A stretch of DNA of 64,000 nt from Lepiota brunneoincarnata. Taxonomy: Eukaryota > Basidiomycota > Agaricomycetes > Agaricales > Agaricaceae. Under the pieces are notes generated by a model, which was not told where the DNA came from, ran no database searches, and saw only the letters and a list, made by a program, of their open reading frames with translations. Positions within the stretch are counted from its first letter, which is position 1; each line of letters starts with the position of its first letter. Below, one piece after another: positions 10,545-23,845 of the stretch. The stretch is taken from positions 124,001 through 188,000 of the forward strand of contig JAEBUN010000045.1 of assembly GCA_023014365.1 (NCBI GenBank). The letters are read 5' to 3'. The translations under genes and the position numbers were made by a program.

Positions 10545-11866
10545 TCAGGTCTGGCCTGGCTCAGTAACATTAGCAATTTTGTCAACAACTATGTCAAAAT
10601 CACTGGTGTCCAGGTTATCAAACTCACTCTCCAACTCCTCTTCACTCCATAACTCAGTAAGGGAATGATCTGACTCAATTCCTGCCCAGCTCATGTCCAT
10701 TTCAGAGTCTGACAACTCATCAACCATAAGGGAATAATCCCTATCATCATTATCTGCTGTAACAATATTTATGTTGCCACCCTTCTTGTTGGGCACATTT
10801 CCTCCTCTCTCCCCTTCTTTCCTTTCACCCATAGGCTTCTTTGGGTTAGGGCATTCCCTCTTCCAGTGCTCACCACCACAATTCCAACATGGACCCTTCT
10901 TTTTCCCTTTTTCTTTTGGCTTTCCACCTCCATTACCCTTGCTTCCCTCTGTTACCAAAGCATTATCATGTTCAGTTTTGGCATTTTCAACCCTGGATCA
11001 CTCAGGGCAAGCTCAATCCCATTCATCACTGATCAATATGATCAAGTGTTGGGTTTGATAGTGTGTTGGAGGGAACTGTGTAATTGGGCTGCAGATAGTT
11101 GGTATGCAGTGTATGATGCTAACCAACAAGGTAGGGATTGCAGTATTGCACTTCTATAATCATCATCACTAATAACCACACTGATAGCACTCAGCTTAGC
11201 CTTTCAAGAATGGAGTTCATTCAGGAACAAATGAATATCACCCCTATCTTGGCATCACACTGTCATAAACTCATGACATAGCCTAGATTGCAAGAAGGCA
11301 CTCTTGTAAGTATATTCTCACTTTATGGTGTCCCACATTGTTTTAACCCTATCAAGGCCAGCTGTGACCATCAACATGGAATCTGGGAGATGTTGGGCAA
11401 GCAAGGAGTGAGCAATATTCTTGTTCCTTTTCCAAGTCTCTACCATTTCCACAGTGACAACAGGGGCAGCTGGAGCTGTCATAGCAGGGGTGGTAGGAAT
11501 AGCAGGAGTGGTCATAGTAGCAGGAGCTGTGGTCTGGGGGGTGGTGGGTGTTGCTGTGGTAGCAGGAGCAATAGCTTGGGGAGTAGTAGTAGGAATGACA
11601 GTGGGTTGGGTTGCACCAGTAGGGGGTGAGAGCACAGGACATGGTGTACTACCATCAAAATGACCCCAGAGTCCCTTACCTTGTATTATGGTCTGGAAAT
11701 GTAGTGAGAATATTGCCCAGTTTCCACCAGACATGTCCAACTTTGGCACCAACACAGGAGTACATTGTTCACAGTAGACATCACTGAAAGCTATCTGTTT
11801 GGTAGCACAATAGGATGGGGCCCATAACCTGTAAAGATATAAAATGTATATATTCAGCCTCAGCAT
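10545..11866 (-). pseudogene. Copia gag remnant with zinc knuckle
   Basis: The minus strand carries a UBN2-type gag start, with PKLDMSGGNWAIFSLHFQT and GLWGHFDGSTPCP near 11,740-11,640. A Thr/Ala/Pro-rich spacer, HSLLAQHLPDSMLMV and a degenerate middle follow. The C-terminal frame (10,958-10,545) has a basic run and a knuckle CWNCGGEHWKREC, then an acidic tail. The knuckle has spacing C-x2-C-x3-H-x4-C, one residue short of the normal CCHC. Stops fill the region 10,960-11,318. Confidence 0.8.
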
Positions 11867-12586
11867 GAGAGCTCAGAGAAGTACCTGTAAAGATATAAAA
11901 TGTACATACTATATAGTGCAATTAGTACAGTAATTAAGAGAGCATATAAGGAGACTTACTTCAGCCTCAGTGCAAGAGCTGAAGTATAACTACATGAATA
12001 GGACAGTATTTACATATATCTACACTGGTCTACAGGTGATTGTCCAAAGGGCAATAAACACAATAACAAGATAGAACAATAATGGCAGCAGGAACATGTG
12101 TGGTACAAAAGATACAAGACGGCAGTAAACATACAAGCAGGATGTATGTACAGCGGGACTCGGGATGCGTTTGCGAACGCCGACAATTTGTTAATTATTC
12201 TAATGGAAGTAGGATCCATGGTCGTAGCATGGTATCTATACATGACTCTGCTGCCATGCATGTTTGTATGCCATTGTATAAAACCCCCTTTGATTGTGAT
12301 GTTGGTTAGACCGGGAGATTCATAGAGGTCAGGCTTGTTACTAGTGAAAACGGATTCTGCTGGCTGACACTGCATTTAAGAGTCTCGCTCACGTGACGTT
12401 AATGAATATGTAGCATTGCGCTTGCCCACATTTATCGGTGGTACTCTATCATGAACAACGACCACAGTCCTGGTGAGCCTCTTCGAGATGTTCCAATCAC
12501 CCACCCGAAGACTTCGATCTACTCCAACCCATTTAAGAGGATCGTCGATGAGGTCCACGGTATATCTAGGTCTGCGATGGGCAGCC
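11867..12586. other. Transition from transposon nest to gene space
   Basis: No gene supported. Two direct copies of a roughly 30-bp segment beginning ACCTGTAAAGATATAAAATG lie at about 11,827 and 11,882. Base composition changes from AT-rich to balanced near 12,130-12,180. The left part may be the copia 5' LTR; the right part should hold the promoter of the next gene. Confidence 0.4.
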
Positions 12587-15500
12587 ATGACTTCAAGCCA
12601 AGCTGACGCGCCGTTTGGTGGAGAGCGGGGCGCATTATTGATGCCAAAGACGCCTCAGCAGCATTCACACCCGTTCCGCCGAAATGTGATTTCTACGCTT
12701 TCCCCTTATGTCAATTTTCTCAGCGCCTCCAAGCCGGGGTCTACTCCCACACCTCAGTTTCAGTCACACCCTTTCCAATCGCGAAGTCCGCTTTTCTACT
12801 TTCCCGGAAATGGGTGGGCTGATCGTCTGAGCGTAGGGATTACATCGCAGTCTCCGTCAAGTCACGTTGCCGAAAGCCAGGATCCTTGGGGCGACGATGC
12901 TCAGAGGCCAGAAGAACCGAAACTGCAGGGATCGCCAACAGAACCATCCGAGGACGAGCGAAAAGGTTTAGAGCCAGAAGAGACGGGACTCGAGGAGCTG
13001 AAGGACGCATATAGGGCCCTGTCCGATCAGGTGAACGGGTGTAAAGGCAGGGTGCATAGATGAGCTGACGACCCCCTTTCTAGACTCGCCAAACGGAGAG
13101 CCTTCGGCATCAGATCATTTCGCTCACGACTTCCCGTAGTAATATGGCACGCGAACATGGTCAGGTAGTCAAAGAGTTAGCAACATCGAAAGCGAAGACG
13201 GACGAAGCAGTTGCGAGGATAAACTCACTACAAGCTCAGCTCAACCACAGTGAAGTAGCGTTGGCCACAGAAACACAACGATTGTCCGAATTGACTGAAG
13301 CGTTGGATCGTAAGACGGAAGAGAATGGAACGCTTATGGCCAAATTGGAGGGCGCGTCCCGTCAAATGAGTGAGCTGGAAACCGCATATACTCAGGAGAT
13401 TGAGAAAGGAAATGGAATGGCGGCTCGTGCTTCAGAGGCAGTTCGCAAAATTCAAGAATTAACTGCCGAGTTCGTATCACAGCAAAGGCCTTCATGATAT
13501 CATCCGCTGACAGCAAATAGATACCGTGCTCTGCAAGAACATATACAAGATCTCAAAAAATCTCATTACACCTATCGTCGGTTGGTCGATGAAACTGCGA
13601 AGGACGTCAGAGAAATGAAGATTTATTCGGATAGAGGTGGAAGTACGTTTCCCCAGGTTGATGAGCTGCAGCTTGTATTCATTGAACTGCCCCCAGAACT
13701 ACTTGCTGTACTGGATCAGGGCGGCTACCCGGAGGTGCTTTCCAACGCCAAAGCTATGCTAGTGGAACTCAAGGATGAACTGGCTGACTGTATGCGCAAT
13801 GTCTAGAGGCGGGGAGTCAACGGCTAACCCCCACGTACCTAGCTCATCGCGTCAACGACCTCCTACGTGATAAGCTCCATCATACTTCAACCCAACTGGC
13901 AGACACAACAAGTAGAATACGCGAGCTCGAGGAAGAAAAACATGGGATTTGGAACCGCACATTGCACAGTGTTTCGCACAGTACGGAACTCCAGAACAGA
14001 CTTGCATCCTCAGGTGTGTCTCCTTAACCCATGATCATCGTTGAACTGATTCTGTTTGTGGCACAATAGAGGTGAAAGTCATGGACTTAACGGAAAAATT
14101 CCTAGCGCGTGAAAATGAGATTTTCGGAGTAATCACTCGCGCGACGGAGCTAGAAACCAAGTTTTGTCCCTCCTATTTCCTGTGCTTCACCGACTGACCA
14201 GTTTCTTCGTTAGATTGGAACAGGCCAAGAACTTTAATAGGGAACAGGAGATCGAACTTGCGTCTTTGAGGACAATACAACACGAGTGATTCTATTTTCC
14301 ATTTCGAGCCTTATTCTTGCTGAGGACCCGTAGGAAAGCGCAGCTTCAGACGGAGGTTGCGGACCTTACTAGTAGGCTATGCGAAGAGACAGCTTCCCGC
14401 AACAAGTTCTTCGACTTTTTTTCGTCGGAGGCTAATTGGCTCAATATTGCTACCACTAGGCTTCAAAGTCGACTAGAGGGGTCCAGGGACGTGCTAATAT
14501 CTACAGAAAAGGAATTGCTCTTCCTCAGAACTCAGATGCAAGATGCCGTGGAAGCAAGGCGAGAAGTGATATCAGAGTGAGTCCAAGTACTCGATGCTTC
14601 GAGATACCGCTACCAACCCTAGCATTAGATTGTCGAACCTGAAGATTGCCCACAAAGAGTGATGAAATCGTTCATGTATAACCACATGATTGATATTTGG
14701 ACTACCATAGGCTGGAATCGAACCTATATAGTGCTCGAGAGGCTTCACTAGTCCAAGAAAAGGAGCTTCGGGCCCGGTTCGATACCTCGTGATACGAAAT
14801 TCTTTCTGCAAGGCTTATCGAACTATGTTCAGATACGATACCCAGATATCCAGTTTCCAGGAACTCCTCAACAAACGAGACCAGGAAATCGCTTGTTTGC
14901 AAGTCAAGCACGAATCGGGAGAATCTCTCCGTGATCAGCTTCGTACGGCGTACGTCTTTTGCTTCAATCACTTGACATAGCACAACATTCATTTTTGTTC
15001 CTGTATAGTTTGTCTCAAGAGCAATCGGTATCGGCGCGCTCGCGTCAAGAGCTCAAGGAAACGGCAATTCGGGAAGCGATGGCAGTGGCAAAGGTCGATA
15101 TGAATGAGGCCCGTATCGCTCATTTGTCTAGAGACGCCGAGCTCCGGGAGGATACGTAAGTTGTGAATTTTAGATCGGATCCGATACTTCAAATTATGGT
15201 TTTCGCCAGGCTGCGTCAGCTCAACTCAAAAGTAACGGTATGTGTTCGATGAGTCTAGTGAATTCAGCTCTCTTGTCGTCCCTGATCACGTGCGTAGTCT
15301 CTTCAGGATCGATACGAGACTCAGGCCACCACATTGCGCCTTACTAAAGAGGAGATTGGTAATATACAAGAACGTCTAATGAGTGCCGCCGTGGGTTCGA
15401 CTCTGTTTCTATCTATTGACTCACCGTCCGAATGATATGTAGGTTAGCCACGAAACCTCTCTAGGCACACTTCGCGCAGAGGTAGTTGTGCTTCAAGACC

Positions 15501-16765
15501 AGAAATCAACGCTTTCCTCCACAATGGAACAACTACGCCAAGAAACGAAAGCCAAAGACGAAGCGTCAGCCCTCCAAATGAATGACTTTCGGGCTCTAAT
15601 TGCAATTCGTGACGAAGAAATACAAATGCTAATCATTGAAAGAGACCGATACCTTCGATCCACAGAACAAGCAACCCTAGATGCAGAAAAACGGCAAGAA
15701 GAACTGACGGCCAAGATCACCGCACTTCAGATTCTTGTTGACCAACTGAATGTTTCGCAACAGAACCGAGAGAACGAATCCCGTATGCATGAGAATGGTA
15801 TCATAGCTAAACTCTCTTCCCAGGTAGCCACGTTGAGTAAGGAGAAGGACGATATCATAGAGAGACAGAAAACACTTCTGGTGCGATATGATTCTGGGGA
15901 CCTGGTAAGCAATCATTACTTCTGGCTCGAGAAACTTCCCACCTACTATTAACTAGTCAGACGTTGAGCAAGACTTCGTCGAGCTGCTCATGCGAAACGC
16001 TCGGTCGTTGTATGAGCTAGAAGCCGTTTCAAGAGACGTCGAGATGAAACGAGTAAATCCCCCTCCCCTTTATCCAGGTTGTGTATATTCACAAAGCCGG
16101 GTAACCACTGTCAGCGCGACGCATTGATAATATCTCTACAAAGACGAATCGACGAGTTGGAATCCTCACTGGCACATGCCGTCCAGCCGTCTAATGCCGA
16201 TCCCGATCTCTCGATTCTCAACTTGAAAGCGTTACCGCCCGTAAGCTTATCCGTCTCGGAGGCATTGGTAAGCTCTAGAATCTGAGGTAATGTTCTTCTC
16301 GTCTCATGAGGACAGTCTGGTCACACCGCGATATCCCACGAGCCGACCATGCATCTCCCACTTCCATCACAAATGGCCTCAGAGCTTTCTACCCCACCCC
16401 AATCACCCCACCGACCGGAACCATCGAACTCTAAGGGAAACCCAACGTCCTTCGTAGGCTTGTCCGAAGGGAGCTCGGATACCGATGACGAGATCATGGG
16501 AGACGATATTCCCTCCAAACGCACGAGGGACTCTGCACCTGTGGTTGAAGCAGCGGCATTGAAAAAACGCTCGGTATATACTCTTCACAGTGTAAAGCTG
16601 AAGCTAACACCTTTCAGCGAATAACGGCTATGAGAAAGGCGAATCAGGAGAGCGGAAAGGTATATGCGAGTATCTGATAACCGGACTGGTGGTACTAATG
16701 GTGATAATTAGGCAACCGAACCAAACATCAAACGGAGGCAGAGACGGCGCAAGGCGACCACGTGA
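12587..16765 (+). CDS. Multi-exon coiled-coil protein, unknown function
   Basis: I chose ATG 12587 (MTSSQADAPFGG) because the upstream part of the same frame is not protein-like. Exon 1 ends at 13,030, a 53-nt intron follows, and exon 2 begins at 13,084 in good frame. Many further short introns follow, to a stop at 16,763-16,765. The N-terminal 150 residues are Pro/Ser-rich and disordered. From about residue 140 to near the end the protein is almost entirely heptad-like Glu/Gln/Leu/Lys sequence (for example 13,144-13,470, 14,340-14,580, 15,488-15,900). The tail is Ser/Pro-rich, then acidic, and closes with a basic KRRQRRRKATT that may be a nuclear signal. I do not recognise the family. One junction near 13,474-13,521 does not splice cleanly by eye. 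Confidence 0.7.
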
Positions 16766-17272
16766 AGGTGTGTTTATTGATAGACGTTGACCGGATTATA
16801 CACCAACGCTTACGATATGATACTGAGGTCCGGGATATTCCGGAGCTGTTCTCACCGCAGTTTTATGATTGGTCCCCAGTTCCAGCTAATGTATGTCGGG
16901 GGAAGAGAGAGCTGTCGTTTTTTGCAGTCGCTACCCGCGGGAGCGTTTAATTTGGAAATATTGGAGTGTTGAAAAAAAACCAGTCTTAAAATATCACTGG
17001 ATGGTCATGATTAGTGTTGTTGAATAAAAGACTCCGTCTTTGGCGGATTTCCGAATTAAGACGCCGCGATCCAGAACGGAGAATGTCTGATGGCCGGCAA
17101 TAGAACCTGCCTATCGTGGGCAATAGACCATATCTACCGGAGACATACATATGCAAAGTTCCCAAGGTGAGATAACCTCAGTGCATCAGCATTAGCACAT
17201 ATATATACATCAATCGTGAGAAGTCCTTCATTTCTGACATCTGCCCCCCCCAGAGCTTGCGAGGCTCGAGCT
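16766..17272. other. Intergenic region upstream of the transcription factor
   Basis: No gene seen. It separates two plus-strand genes, so it should carry the terminator of the coiled-coil gene and the promoter of the regulator. A pyrimidine run CCCCCCCC sits at about 17,244, just before the proposed start at 17,273. Confidence 0.4.
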
Positions 17273-20200
17273 ATGCCAGTCACGAATACCCACACAATCC
17301 CAACCAGGAAAACACGCAAGAAGGCTACGGAGGAGTTGAAGGATATTGATCTGAAAAGGATTCGTGGTAAGTTTTGACGAGTTGTTACGAAAGAACCTGC
17401 CTAATTCTGCGGAAGGAGAGATCTCTTGTGCTGAATGCCGTCGATTAAAGGTGAAATGTGATAAGAAGATGCCTTGTGGTTCCTGTGTGAGGAGAGGATG
17501 TGAGAGTATATGTCCCTGTGGTGAGTGTGGTTTGTGAGGGCAGTCCATCACACTGGTCAACTGATCTCTTATGCGCAGGTGCTTTGTCTGCTGGCCAGGG
17601 TACTAGGTAGAATTTTGGCTTTCGACTGTCCTTCAGTTCATATTGAAGGTTACGCGCAGGTTCATCCTGGCAGATACCGAACAGCTGCATAAGAAGATAG
17701 CCGAGATGAGCAATCGCATACGTCAACTTGAAGATGGGGTCGCGATTCTCCAAGCGACAGTCTCGGCAGAGCCACATCCCTTGTTGACAGACGACCTCTT
17801 GAAGATCAAGTTTGGGGCAGAGTCTCTCAGTCCTAAAGAGTCAGATGGCTGCAACGACGGGGAAGATAATATGCAGGCAACAATTGATGCCTTGGGAACT
17901 TTGACGCTGGGAGAGTCGGGGGAGTCTAGGTACTTTGGGCGCTCTGCGGGCTCAGAGGTGGGTCAGATACCACTGTTGTGCTTGGTCTGGCGCAATCTAA
18001 ATTGCAATGATTTCCTTATAGACGTTGATAATGGTGTGTGGTGCCCTTAACTCGACGAGCGCTGTGGCTTTACTTGGCGCTTATCTAGGCATCTGAGAGC
18101 GGAGAAAGCGAAACCTTGTATGGGGACGCCGAGGACATCCGAATTCCTCTGGCTCCTGGCCTGGAGAAGCTGTCGAACCTCTTCCCATTTACTAGGATTG
18201 GAATACCGAACTCTGAGTCCTTGAGAGTCCTGGAATCTCATTTGCCAAAAAAGAGTCGGGCTTGGTCACTCTGCGAAGTCGTACTTGCAACCACGCAGGC
18301 GCAAATTTGCAGGCCAATCAAGCGAGAAGAGCTCGAGAATGATCTCCTACCCCGGCTTTATGCCAAATCGGGAGCCTTCGGGTGACGAGAACGAGAATAC
18401 TAGGCCCCATGAGCTTGCTAAAGCCTTCTTCGTCTTTGCTCTTGGAGCACTTCTGGACTTGAACCTGCCATCCTGCAATTCTGAAGCCGAGCATTTCTAT
18501 GATCTTGGTCGTGCGGCGATGTCACTACAGGCTGTCTACGACTCGCCCTCCATCGACACCATCCAAGCAATAGGTCTGATGTCGGCGTATCATACTTCCG
18601 CCGGGAAGAAAGTACACAAGGGATAGTGCTGTATGTCGTACCAACTCTTGCCCTCATTCTTTTACCTCACTCATAGTCCTTTGTAGTGGTGTCTCATGAG
18701 TTTCGCAGCCAAGCTGGCTCAAAGTGTGAGTTACCTATAGCCGCTCACCATCCACGAATTATAGCTCTAATAATTCACCGTAGATTGGGCTTCGTAAGTT
18801 AATCTTTGCTTGAGTATATCAGGTATAGGATGGACTCTGGTCCCTCGTATAGATCGTGATAGCGCTCGATGGCACATGGATGCTGCGACGGTCCAGAGGC
18901 GTCGAAACCTGTTTTGGGAAACGTTTTATTCGGATGTGACGCACGTGAGCATCACGTTTTACTCCTGTCCCTAAAAGCTTTGTTACCCTTGTTCATCTCG
19001 AGCACCGTAGAGTCTGGCACTGGGTCGACCTCCGGCTATTCATCTGTCTTATGTCGACTGTGAGTTTCCTCTCGATGAAGAGGCCACGATAAATGACGCG
19101 GGCGAGACCCAAAATGGATGTAAGTCGCTCGCTGGCAGTCTGGCGCCAAGTCCTAACGTGGGTCGTACCTTTCAGTTTGGAAGATGAAGCATATATTCGC
19201 CAGGGACATCTTCTATGCTGTAGCAGAAGCAACCTTAATGGCAAAGGCGCCTAGCTATAAGACGGTTCTGGATCTCGATCGACGAATTCGAGAAACCCCT
19301 CTCCGTCTCTCCTTCAAACTTTATGTAACGCGCGAGGAGGGTGAGGAGGAGTTTCATTCCAGTTCATTAAGCCTACGAGCGTTTTACGCAAGCCAACACA
19401 GAACAGTCCGTAAGTAAATAACTATGTGTTGATTGAACGTGTCAGGCGTGACTGATGCTGTGAACTCGGCTAAGCGATGCTATATCTGCACAGAAGTTTC
19501 TTTGCTCAAGCGATGCTCGATTACCCTGCCAATCCTCTGCTCAGTCCTTTTGCTCCTTCTTTCTTGACAGCCTACAGGTGTGCCTCAGTTATCATCAAAG
19601 CTTCTGCACATCTGTTCGAGCGGTGTGCGCCGTTGGCGGCGAGGTTATGGGTCTTCTTGGCCCACACTTTTTCTGCAGCGGTAAAGTTTGATAATCTTTT
19701 GAGAGATTATTCATCTAAGGTCTTTTCAGGTGGTAGTCGGTACGATAGTTGCCAGATCCCCCAAATCAACTGTGTCTACGAGTGCTCTGTTGGACCTGGA
19801 GGTCGCTGTTGATTTGTTTGAGAGATCAGCAAAAGAGTCACACCGAGCTAGCCTTGCCTTGGTGAGTCTCGTGATTTTACCTGGCATCGCCCTGACATAA
19901 GTATATTGATGGGCTCGGCTGTCCGGTGTTTTTTTTGATAGGGAGTCCTTCGAAAACTGAAAGAGAAAGCCATCAAGTCATTTAACCAGTCTTGCTCTTC
20001 GACCCTGCCGGCGCAACTTAATACTGGTGGAACCCTCTCGGGTATGGCAATAGATCCGCAGATGTCTAGCATCTTCTCCGCTCAATCAGACTACGACGCG
20101 GAGGATGAGCTCGCCATCTTTGGAGGTCAGACACGCGTCCTGACTAGAAAAACGAGACCCTAAGTCTACAGGGAAGTGTTTCTTCTCTCTCCACCCCAGA

Positions 20201-21118
20201 AGATATCTTCTCCGTCGCAGAACCTATCGATTACTCCTCCATCTCCTTGACCGACCCCTTAAACTTCATTCCAATGCCCGACATCCACCCTTCCTTGATC
20301 GAGTACCTCAAGCATGACTCGGTCAGGAAATCACATTTGCCCGCCCATTTACACCCGCCACTGCATTCCGCCAATACACCCCGTTCGACTTCCGCGGATT
20401 CTCAAAATAGAAGCCATGGGGAATCGGGTTCAGGGAGTCCCTCGAGCAAGGAGATGGGGGAGATGTACAACAGCTTCATGGCGTATCTTGCGAGCAGATC
20501 AATATCCAATACTTCAACTGCTCCTGGATCGATACCGCCTTCCATGAGGCATTACCAACCGCCTACTCAGGGTAACACCACGAGCAATCGCAGCAGCCCC
20601 AATAGAAACGCGCCCGCTTCATCGGCTATCAGCGAATGGGAACATCCGGCTGGATCACACAGTCAGCAACCTCGCCAGCGTTACACTTCGTTGGGAACTT
20701 TATCAAGCATGCCGGCGGCAGATGTCAACACCCTGGATGACTGGATGATGCTCGATCCTATGTCGGTGAACCCTGGGATGGCGCCTGTGGTGCCGAACCA
20801 GTACTCCAGCAACTTTGGTGCTAATGCGCCCTTGACGACCGGTGTGGATGTCTCTGCACTGATGGGACCTGGGCAAGGAGAGATAGGAGGAGCAACGTTC
20901 GATTCACGTTTGAATCCGGCGTTATACCAGGGTTACGGTGTTGAATCGTACACCGGGAGCGGCCTCAGCACACCCAGCGCTGCCAATCTGGCTTTGAATC
21001 AGAACTCTATGGATTCGATCGTGGAGATGGGGCTAACGACTGAGAGTGGAATGGACGAGGCGTGGCTGTCATTTATGCGAGAGTGTGGGATTATGGAGAA
21101 CGGGAGGGCACAGATGTA
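17273..21118 (+). CDS. Zn2Cys6 fungal-specific transcription factor
   Basis: Start ATG 17273; exons read as 17273-17366, 17416-17520, a 28-nt exon 17579-17606, and from 17660 on, all in consistent phase. The binuclear cluster reads CAECRRLKVKCDKK, then CGSC and C-terminal Cys, spacing C-x2-C-x6-C-x5-C-x2-C-x8-C. A short coiled-coil dimer region (FILADTEQLHKKIAEMSNRI) follows the cluster. The middle third (18,120-19,860) matches the fungal_trans domain style, including AAKLAQSIGLHRD and RRRNLFWETFYSD-type blocks. The last 290 residues are Ser/Pro/Asn-rich, as in activation regions. It should act in the nucleus; the regulated pathway cannot be read from the window. It sits just upstream of, and co-oriented with, a secreted peptidase gene. 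Confidence 0.88.
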
Positions 21119-21634
21119 ATTTCTAGGTGGCGGAATTTTTTATTTCATCTCTTGGGTTCATTTGGGTATTCATTGCACGATTGTTTTGGTTTCTGGAATG
21201 GACAGATTTCTTTCAACTCCTCTTTCTTCGATACGCACCATTGCGTCGACCTATCGCCCTCTTTTTTCATGACGAGTTTGTATCTTGGGCTTTCAATTTA
21301 TCATCATCCGCATCTGAATTTGTTGTAAGGATACCCCCTCCGCGGTATCGAATAAGTAGATACTTGTACATACCCATCACATGTAAACTATAGAACCTCG
21401 AGAGGGGTTTTCATCGCGGGAACAGAGTATCCCTTGCAGGAAATGCAGCTCCCAGATAATCCTGGGCTGTGTGAATTCTCCAACCTATTTCAGGTCCCAG
21501 TGAGTTTCTCACCAACTGGCTGAGCGAGGGCTCTCCCGAATCATAAGGTCTCTCCACCTTCTGAGTCCAAAACCGGTTAAAAGGAGTGGAATGAGGCGAT
21601 AGACTCCAGCTTCGGCTGATAACACTCAACTCTG

Positions 21635-23845
21635 ATGAACAGCACTAGTCACCACTCCTTTTTGCAAGCGCTAGCACTCCTGTCCATCATTAGCTTCGGA
21701 GCGGCCCTCGTCGCTGCCAGGAGCTCCTGGGACTCGGGATTGGGTTTGGGTCTTAAACCCCCGCGGTTGACGCTCGCGGAGCCGTTTGTGACATTTGCAG
21801 ATGTCGGAGTGAAACCGATCAATAGTGGAGGGGAGTACTTTATTGAGGTTAGTTTGACCCTTTAGTGCGATGGATTATCATACGCCGATTGCCTGCTCTA
21901 GATGCCTGTGGATCATTTTGGGAATAAGACAGGACGGCAGACGTTTAAAAATCGTTTCTGGGTGAATGCCACATATTGGGAGAGGGGAGGGCCGGTGTTT
22001 GGTGAGAAATTTTTCTGGGAGGGGGGAGGAGCTGCGAGAAAGAATTCTTTTCTGAATGTGAGCTTTTTTTTTCCCTAGTTTTTGACTCGGGCGAACAGGA
22101 TGCGGCACCACTTATTCCGTATTACTTGCAGGTGAGAGACGAGATTTTTTTTAGATAGTTCGGTTGACTCGCTAGAAGATCATAATACACACAATTAGGA
22201 ATATCATGGCCAATCGGCACTGATGCGCTTAGCGGAGAGGTACAAGGGGTTAGCACTCTTATGGGAGCATCGCTTCTACGGCACATCACTGCCATTTCCG
22301 GTAAATGTAGGTTAACAAAGCCATCACATCACACTCCGTAGGTTTCTTAGACTGCTGCTCCCGTGACAGAGAAATACTACGGGAGAACAATGGCAGTTTC
22401 TTAACACGGAGCAAGCTTTGGAGGACTTTGTCTTCTTTGCTCGTTCCTTCCAAAAAGCGGGACATGGGCCTTTGCCATCCAGCCAGGCCATCCAAAAGAA
22501 TCCACTACTGCTTCCGGTCCACCCCAGTGGTACTCCGTGGATCTTCCTAGGTGGATCGTATCCGGGTATTCGAGCTGCGTTTTTGAGGATTAGGAACCCA
22601 GAGGTCGTTTTTGCTGCTTGGGCATCTTCGGCGCCTGTGCAGGCTGAAGTTGATATGGCGAGCTATTACAAAGCGGCGGAAAGGAGTCTGACGAGGAATT
22701 GTTCTGCGGATTGGGTCAGCGTTACTCGGTAGGTCGTTAAATTCATTCGAGTCCCCCGAGACTGAAAGGATAATTTTTTTTACACCTCCCGGGCCCAAGG
22801 CATGTCGATGATACGTTGATGGGAGATGATGAGACAGCGAAAACGCAGATGAAACTTGCACTTTTGAAGGCTCGAGCCGGGAAACCTGGGGGTAATACCT
22901 CTGAAGCAGACGCTATAACGGAGGATCGGGCGAGGAGGACAAGCGAAATATCCGCGGCCGGCATCTTGATGGATCCACTAAACTTTTATCAGTACTATGG
23001 TTTCCACGAATCGATCCTGCCATTTTGCAATCTGCTTGAAACCAAGAATTTCACCCAGGATGCTACGGAGAAGGGACTCGCGGCACAAGAAGGCACGCAG
23101 GCGGCGTTTGAAGCGTTTTTAAAGGCGATTTCTGAGCTGGATTATGACTCGATTCCGTTCCCTGATGATCCAGCTGGGGATCGGTCGTGGATGTGGCAGT
23201 ACTGCTCGGAGTATGGTAAGCATATTGGAGCCTGCTGTGGCAAATATGATAAATATTTGTAGGTTTCTATCAACGGGGTGATAGGAGCAATCCCCTCTCC
23301 ATCGAAACAGCGTTCCTATCGTTGGATTTGTTCCAGCAACAATGTAATGAGACGTTTGGAGCTGCACTGCCTGCCTCGCCTCAAATACAGAAGGTCAATA
23401 AATATGGAGGGTGGGAACATGAATCCATCCAATGTGCTGTTTACAAATGGTCAATGTAGGTGCTAGAGATGTTGATCTTGAATTTTGATTGAACGTTGGT
23501 TTGCAGTTGACCCATGGAGGACGATGGGATTGGCATCCATCGAAAATAATTCTCCGAAGCGTACACCTTCAGTGATCATCCCACAGTAAATGGATACTCT
23601 AAGCCCCTCCACCCCGTTGAATCACGTTCATGACTATTTATTTCATTAGGTGTAACACGGCATCTGCAGATAACAGCACATTCTTCGGAATGACTTATGC
23701 CGGCATGGTCCATGTTACGGATATGAGGGTTTTGTTGACACCCGACGCGAACCACACGAACTTTGGTACTATCGGTTTCTACAGTCCAGTATCGCAGGAG
23801 CAGTTTCTTCACTGGCTTGGGGCTATTCCAACTCGCTTTGGATAA
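21635..23845 (+). CDS. Secreted serine carboxypeptidase, family S28
   Basis: About nine exons. A signal peptide (HSFLQALALLSIISFGAALVAA) starts the protein. MPVDHFGNKTGRQTF-type sequence opens the mature domain, followed by HRFYGTSLPFP and, across an intron ending at about 22,370, QWQFLNTEQALEDF. The nucleophile motif GGSYPG has its Ser codon at 22,556-22,558. ASSAPVQAEVDMASY follows. FDPWR (near 23,515) and MVHVTDMR (near 23,708) supply the likely Asp and His. Splices checked by eye keep the frame, so the gene looks intact. S28 enzymes remove residues after proline (PRCP/DPP2-like), mostly in acidic extracellular settings. N-glycosylation sites such as NATY are present. Confidence 0.88.

Larger units (their letters stand above)
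1..12000 (-). mobile_element. Degenerate Ty1/copia retrotransposon, split by four DNA transposons
   Basis: One copia-type element reads on the minus strand in the order gag (10,545-11,866), protease and integrase (8,328-6,889), integrase-RT linker (5,278-5,005 and 2,730-2,658) and reverse transcriptase (1,061 to the window edge). That order, with integrase before RT, defines Ty1/copia. The pieces become collinear when the three Tc1 elements and the CACTA-like element are removed, so the copia copy was there first. Stops and frameshifts occur in every domain, so it is dead. The 3' LTR lies beyond position 1. A 5' LTR is not proven; the stretch 11,829-12,085, with a repeated TGTAAAGATATAAAATG at about 11,829 and 11,884, is a candidate. 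The right limit is approximate. Confidence 0.85.

Noticed and set aside
12473..12586. An earlier in-frame start for the coiled-coil gene
   Set aside because: The 38 extra codons lack conservation cues, and an ATG at 12,587 starts where protein-like composition begins.
14700..14760. tRNA-like string GGAATCGAACC
   Set aside because: No cloverleaf can be drawn around it and it lies in coding sequence.
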